Shown here piece by piece: positions 5,182-7,716 of a DNA stretch of 7,716 nt; position 1 is the stretch's first letter; each line of letters begins with the position of its first letter. The DNA is taken from the NCBI GenBank assembly GCA_947600345.1, contig CANQGC010000131.1:1-7716 (forward strand), in the 5' to 3' direction. Source of the stretch: an uncultured Clostridia bacterium. Its GTDB lineage: Bacteria > Bacillota > Clostridia > Christensenellales > Aristaeellaceae. The notes beneath the pieces were generated by a model that did no database searches, was not told where the DNA came from, and worked only from the letters and a program-made list of their open reading frames with translations. The position numbers and the translations under genes were made by a program.

Positions 5182-5724
5182 TTAGTGCAGGAAGTGAATC
5201 AGATACAGCTCAGAAATATCGATTATCGTGCCCCCGCCCTCGTTCACCGGAGCGATATAGTTCACGTCTTTTGTAAACTCCATGGTATCAATTCCGGCGA
5301 AGCTTTGAATCTTTGCAACATCTGCCGGGTCGTAGTCTTCGCTGGCTAAAAACGCTTCGGGAACGACCGGAAGAAAACAATCCTGGGTGCTGTTTCCAGG
5401 GATTTGAAACCGAATGTGGTTATTCGGAACAGTTTTATATTGGTTTTCTTCATTTGCATTGAGGTAGTACCCAAAGTACACCTCAATGGAATTGTTTGTT
5501 CTGTTTTCTATGGATAGCCCCAGATCATATCCATCCGAATAGATCCGGGCCGGTTGCTTTCCTTTCAGCGTGATCGTTCCCCACCACCTTTCAGCAATGA
5601 TGCAATCTTTACCCGGCGTATAATAGAATTCCTCACGATAGAGATAATCCGCGAACGCGGGCGCGTTGATCGCCGGGATCATGAGCGCCAGCAGACAAAG
5701 GAAGAGCGACCTCATCTTTTTCAT
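5182..5724 (-). CDS. Exported protein of unknown function, AT-rich
   Basis: I do not recognise the family. The product has 180 residues with a clear signal peptide (KKMR, hydrophobic core 7-20, cleavage after AFA at 25). The mature part is rich in aromatic residues (YLYREEFYY at 27-35, RWWG at 46-49, YFGYY at 83-87) and looks beta-rich. Two cysteines, at 41 and 116, could form a disulfide. No anchor or second membrane segment is seen. AAGGGGG (5732-5738) lies 7 nt from the ATG, and a near-consensus promoter precedes it, so the gene is very probably expressed. Base composition differs sharply from the neighbours: 5401-5460 has 19 G+C in 60 bases by my count, against a clear GC excess in the flanking genes. 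Recent horizontal acquisition is the simplest inference. Confidence 0.82.
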   Translation of the reverse strand: MKKMRSLFLCLLALMIPAINAPAFADYLYREEFYYTPGKDCIIAERWWGTITLKGKQPARIYSDGYDLGLSIENRTNNSIEVYFGYYLNANEENQYKTVPNNHIRFQIPGNSTQDCFLPVVPEAFLASEDYDPADVAKIQSFAGIDTMEFTKDVNYIAPVNEGGGTIIDISELYLIHFLH

Positions 5725-5758
5725 CGAAGAACCCCCTTAACATGTTCTCATTAAGTTA

Positions 5759-5787
5759 AATATATCACTTTTCCATGGAGGAGTCAA
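5759..5787 (-). promoter_or_regulatory. Sigma-A promoter of the exported orphan gene
   Basis: On the minus strand TTGACT (5787-5782) and TATATT (5764-5759) are 17 bp apart, each one base from consensus. The -10 lies 34 bp before the start codon. No operator-like repeat is obvious around it. Confidence 0.75.
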
Positions 5788-5822
5788 TCCTTTGCCGGGA
5801 TCGATTCTTCATCCAATCTACG

Positions 5823-5851
5823 TTGACCCCTTTTGCAAAATCCGCTATAAT
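5823..5851 (+). promoter_or_regulatory. Sigma-A promoter of the methyltransferase/ABC-F operon
   Basis: TTGACC (5823-5828) and TATAAT (5846-5851) are separated by exactly 17 bp. Transcription would begin near 5858, only about 14 nt before the ATG at 5872. The candidate ribosome binding site TGAGGTG (5858-5864) would then sit at the extreme 5' end, so the leader is very short. Confidence 0.8.
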
Positions 5852-5871
5852 AAATCCTGAGGTGTTATGCC

Positions 5872-6735
5872 ATGTTTGTCGCTTCCGATTGGAAGGATTA
5901 CGAAGTGCTGGATACCGGCGACGGGGAGAAGCTCGAGCGCTGGCGGGATGTGATACTGCGCCGCCCCGATCCCCAGGCCATCTGGCCGAAGCAGCGGCCG
6001 GAGCTCTGGACGCGCGCCGACGCCCACTACCACCGCTCGAACCGGGGCGGCGGCGAGTGGGAGTTCTTTCGCAAGCTGCCCGAGCGCTGGACGGTGCATT
6101 ACAAAGAACTCGAGTTCTACGTCCGTCCCACGGGCTTCAAGCACACTGGCCTGTTCCCCGAGCAGGCGGTCAACTGGGACTGGATGGCGGGGCTCATCCG
6201 CAGGGCGAACCGCCCGATCCGCGTGCTCAACCTCTTCGGCTACACCGGCGGCGCGACCTGCGCCTGCGCGGCGGCGGGGGCGCACGTGACTCACGTGGAT
6301 GCCGCCAAGGGCATGGTGCAGTGGGCGGGGAAGAACCGCAAGCTCTCCGGGATCGATGAGACCAGCGTGCGCTGGATCATCGACGACGCGCTGAAGTTCG
6401 TCCAGCGGGAGGAGCGCCGGGGCAAGAGGTACGAGGGCATCCTGATGGACCCGCCCAGCTACGGTCGCGGCCCGGGCGGCGAGGTGTGGAAGCTGGAGGA
6501 CGAGCTGTTCGGCCTGGTCGAGGCCTGCGAGCGGGTGCTCGCGGACGACGCGCTGTTCATGCTCATCAACAGCTACACCACGGGCCTGCAGCCCGCCGTG
6601 CTCCACAACATGCTCACGATGACCGCCGCGCGCGGCAGGAGCGGGCGCGTCTCGGCGGACGAAATCGTGCTGCCGGTGACCGCGGGCGGGGTGCTGCCCT
6701 GCGGCGCGTCCGGCAGGTGGGAAGGGAATCCATGA
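5872..6735 (+). CDS. SAM-dependent RNA methyltransferase, RlmI/RlmK-like (COG1092 type)
   Basis: The 287-residue product is a class I methyltransferase that most likely modifies 23S rRNA using S-adenosylmethionine; the target base is not known. It starts with WKDYEVLDTGDGEKLERW (7-24) and ILRRPDPQAIWP (28-39), typical of the short Firmicute members that lack an N-terminal PUA domain. The SAM-binding motif is VLNLFGYTGGAT (118-129), an acidic residue follows at Asp143, and the catalytic-site motif is DPPSYGRG (193-200). The C-terminus LPCGASGRWEG (275-285) is also characteristic of the family, so the gene is complete. TGAGGTG (5858-5864) is 7 nt upstream of the start. Its stop codon overlaps the start of the ABC-F gene in ATGA, so the two are translationally coupled and likely co-regulated; both probable products act on the ribosome. 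Confidence 0.9.
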   Translation: MFVASDWKDYEVLDTGDGEKLERWRDVILRRPDPQAIWPKQRPELWTRADAHYHRSNRGGGEWEFFRKLPERWTVHYKELEFYVRPTGFKHTGLFPEQAVNWDWMAGLIRRANRPIRVLNLFGYTGGATCACAAAGAHVTHVDAAKGMVQWAGKNRKLSGIDETSVRWIIDDALKFVQREERRGKRYEGILMDPPSYGRGPGGEVWKLEDELFGLVEACERVLADDALFMLINSYTTGLQPAVLHNMLTMTAARGRSGRVSADEIVLPVTAGGVLPCGASGRWEGNP

Positions 6736-7716
6736 TCTTACTTTCGATCCAAAACGTGACCAAGTCCTTCGCCATGAACACCGTGCTCAAGGACGTGAAC
6801 CTGACGCTGCAGGCCGGCAGCCGCATGGGCCTGACCGGCGTCAACGGCAGCGGAAAGAGCACGCTGTTCAAGCTGATCGCCGGGCAGATGGAGCCCGACG
6901 CGGGCACGGTCTCGCTGGTGAAGGGCACGCGCGTGGGCCTGCTCACCCAGGAGGCCGACATCCAGAGCGACCTCACCGTGCAGCAGGAGCTCGAGCGCGT
7001 GTTCGAGCCGCTGCGGGAGATGGAGGCCAAGCTGCGCGCCCAGGAGGCGCGGATCGCGGAAGTCGCGCCGGACTCCCCGGAGTACGTCCAGCTTTCGAAG
7101 TCCTATTCGAACCTGCTGGACCGCTTCGAGCGCTCCGGCGGCTACGAGTGGCCCAGCCGCATCCAGGGCGTGCTGGCGGGCCTGGGCTTCGCAAAGGGCA
7201 GGGAAAACGACCCCGCGCGGGTGCTCTCCGGCGGCGAGAAGACGCGGCTGTGTCTGGCCCGATTGCTGCTGACCCAGCCGGAGCTTCTGTTGCTGGACGA
7301 GCCGACGAACCACCTGGATTTGCAGTCCACCCAGTGGCTGGAGGACACGCTGAAGAAGTACCGGGGCACGGTGCTGGTGATCTCCCACGACCGCTACTTC
7401 CTGAATTCCGTCTGCGACTGCATGGCGGAGCTCTCGCTTCGGCATCTGACCCAGTACGAGGGCAACTACGACCAGTTCTCCGTCAAGCGCCGCGCGGACA
7501 TCGAGCGCCAGATGAAGGAGTACAAGCTCCAGCAGGCGGAGATCGCGCGCCAGGAGGCCATCATCCAGCGCTACCGCATGTACAACCGGGAGAAGTCCAT
7601 CAAGCTGGCCGAGAGCCGGGAGAAGCGGCTCGAAAAGATGGAGCGGCTGGAGAAGCCCGTCAGCGAGCAGAAGGTGCGCTTCTCCTTCGAAGCGAGAAGG
7701 CGAACCGGCGACGACG
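6732..7716 (+). CDS. ABC-F family ATPase, 5' part, runs off the window
   Basis: ABC-F proteins are soluble twin-ATPase factors that bind the ribosomal E site; some restart stalled ribosomes and some confer antibiotic protection. The 328 visible residues cover the first ATPase domain and the linker. Walker A is GVNGSGKST (36-44), the Q-loop region LLTQE is at 70-74, the signature LSGGEKTR at 165-172, Walker B with LLLLDEPTNHLD at 185-196, and the switch His in SHDR at 219. Residues about 94-135 are the helical arm. Residues about 245-312 are the charged, coiled-coil interdomain linker that contacts P-site tRNA, and VRFSFE leads toward the second domain beyond the edge. No transmembrane segments are seen. 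AAGGG (6722-6726) is 5 nt upstream. The frame is open to the last base. Assignment to a subgroup (YdiF, YfmR, resistance type) needs the missing half. Confidence 0.93.
   Translation, partial: MILLSIQNVTKSFAMNTVLKDVNLTLQAGSRMGLTGVNGSGKSTLFKLIAGQMEPDAGTVSLVKGTRVGLLTQEADIQSDLTVQQELERVFEPLREMEAKLRAQEARIAEVAPDSPEYVQLSKSYSNLLDRFERSGGYEWPSRIQGVLAGLGFAKGRENDPARVLSGGEKTRLCLARLLLTQPELLLLDEPTNHLDLQSTQWLEDTLKKYRGTVLVISHDRYFLNSVCDCMAELSLRHLTQYEGNYDQFSVKRRADIERQMKEYKLQQAEIARQEAIIQRYRMYNREKSIKLAESREKRLEKMERLEKPVSEQKVRFSFEARRRTGDD

Overview
The window looks like chromosomal DNA from a high-GC, Gram-positive anaerobe of the Clostridia. The reasons are strong AAGGAGG-type ribosome binding sites, sigma-A promoters, signal peptides of Gram-positive style, a TmcAL/YlbM-family gene, and an exported CbiK carrying a helical domain of the kind seen in surface proteins of gut Firmicutes. 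The exact lineage cannot be fixed from this sequence. Most genes are strongly GC-rich; one small exported gene (5182-5724, minus strand) is clearly AT-richer.

Layout. 1-240 holds no gene but a run of strong hairpins. 266-607 is a regulated leader: a sigma-A promoter, a cobalamin riboswitch aptamer and an intrinsic terminator. It controls a two-gene plus-strand operon: an exported CbiK-type sirohydrochlorin cobaltochelatase (646-1803) and a small exported protein with NEAT-like features (1826-2305). 2306-2557 is non-coding: a 160-bp, fully palindromic MITE-like element flanked by CTAA repeats, then two strong hairpins. tmcAL (2658-3977, minus) and a thymidine kinase fused to a GNAT acetyltransferase (4116-5108, plus) are divergent and share a 138-bp promoter region. 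A two-way terminator separates the kinase from the AT-rich exported orphan. The orphan is divergent from a methyltransferase gene (5872-6735), which overlaps an ABC-F ATPase gene by 4 bp; the latter runs off the right edge.

How the genes work together. The left part is a B12-responsive module whose two products are both predicted to leave the cytoplasm. This is odd for a cobalamin-synthesis enzyme and suggests capture or handling of cobalt, corrinoid or haem-like tetrapyrroles outside the membrane. The middle and right are mostly housekeeping: tRNA-Met wobble acetylation (TmcAL), thymidine salvage (Tdk), rRNA methylation and ribosome-associated ABC-F function.

The least expected items are the exported chelatase with its partner, the Tdk-GNAT fusion, the roughly 50-residue low-complexity insertion in TmcAL, and the MITE-like palindrome. 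I see no tRNA, rRNA, CRISPR array or transposase gene.
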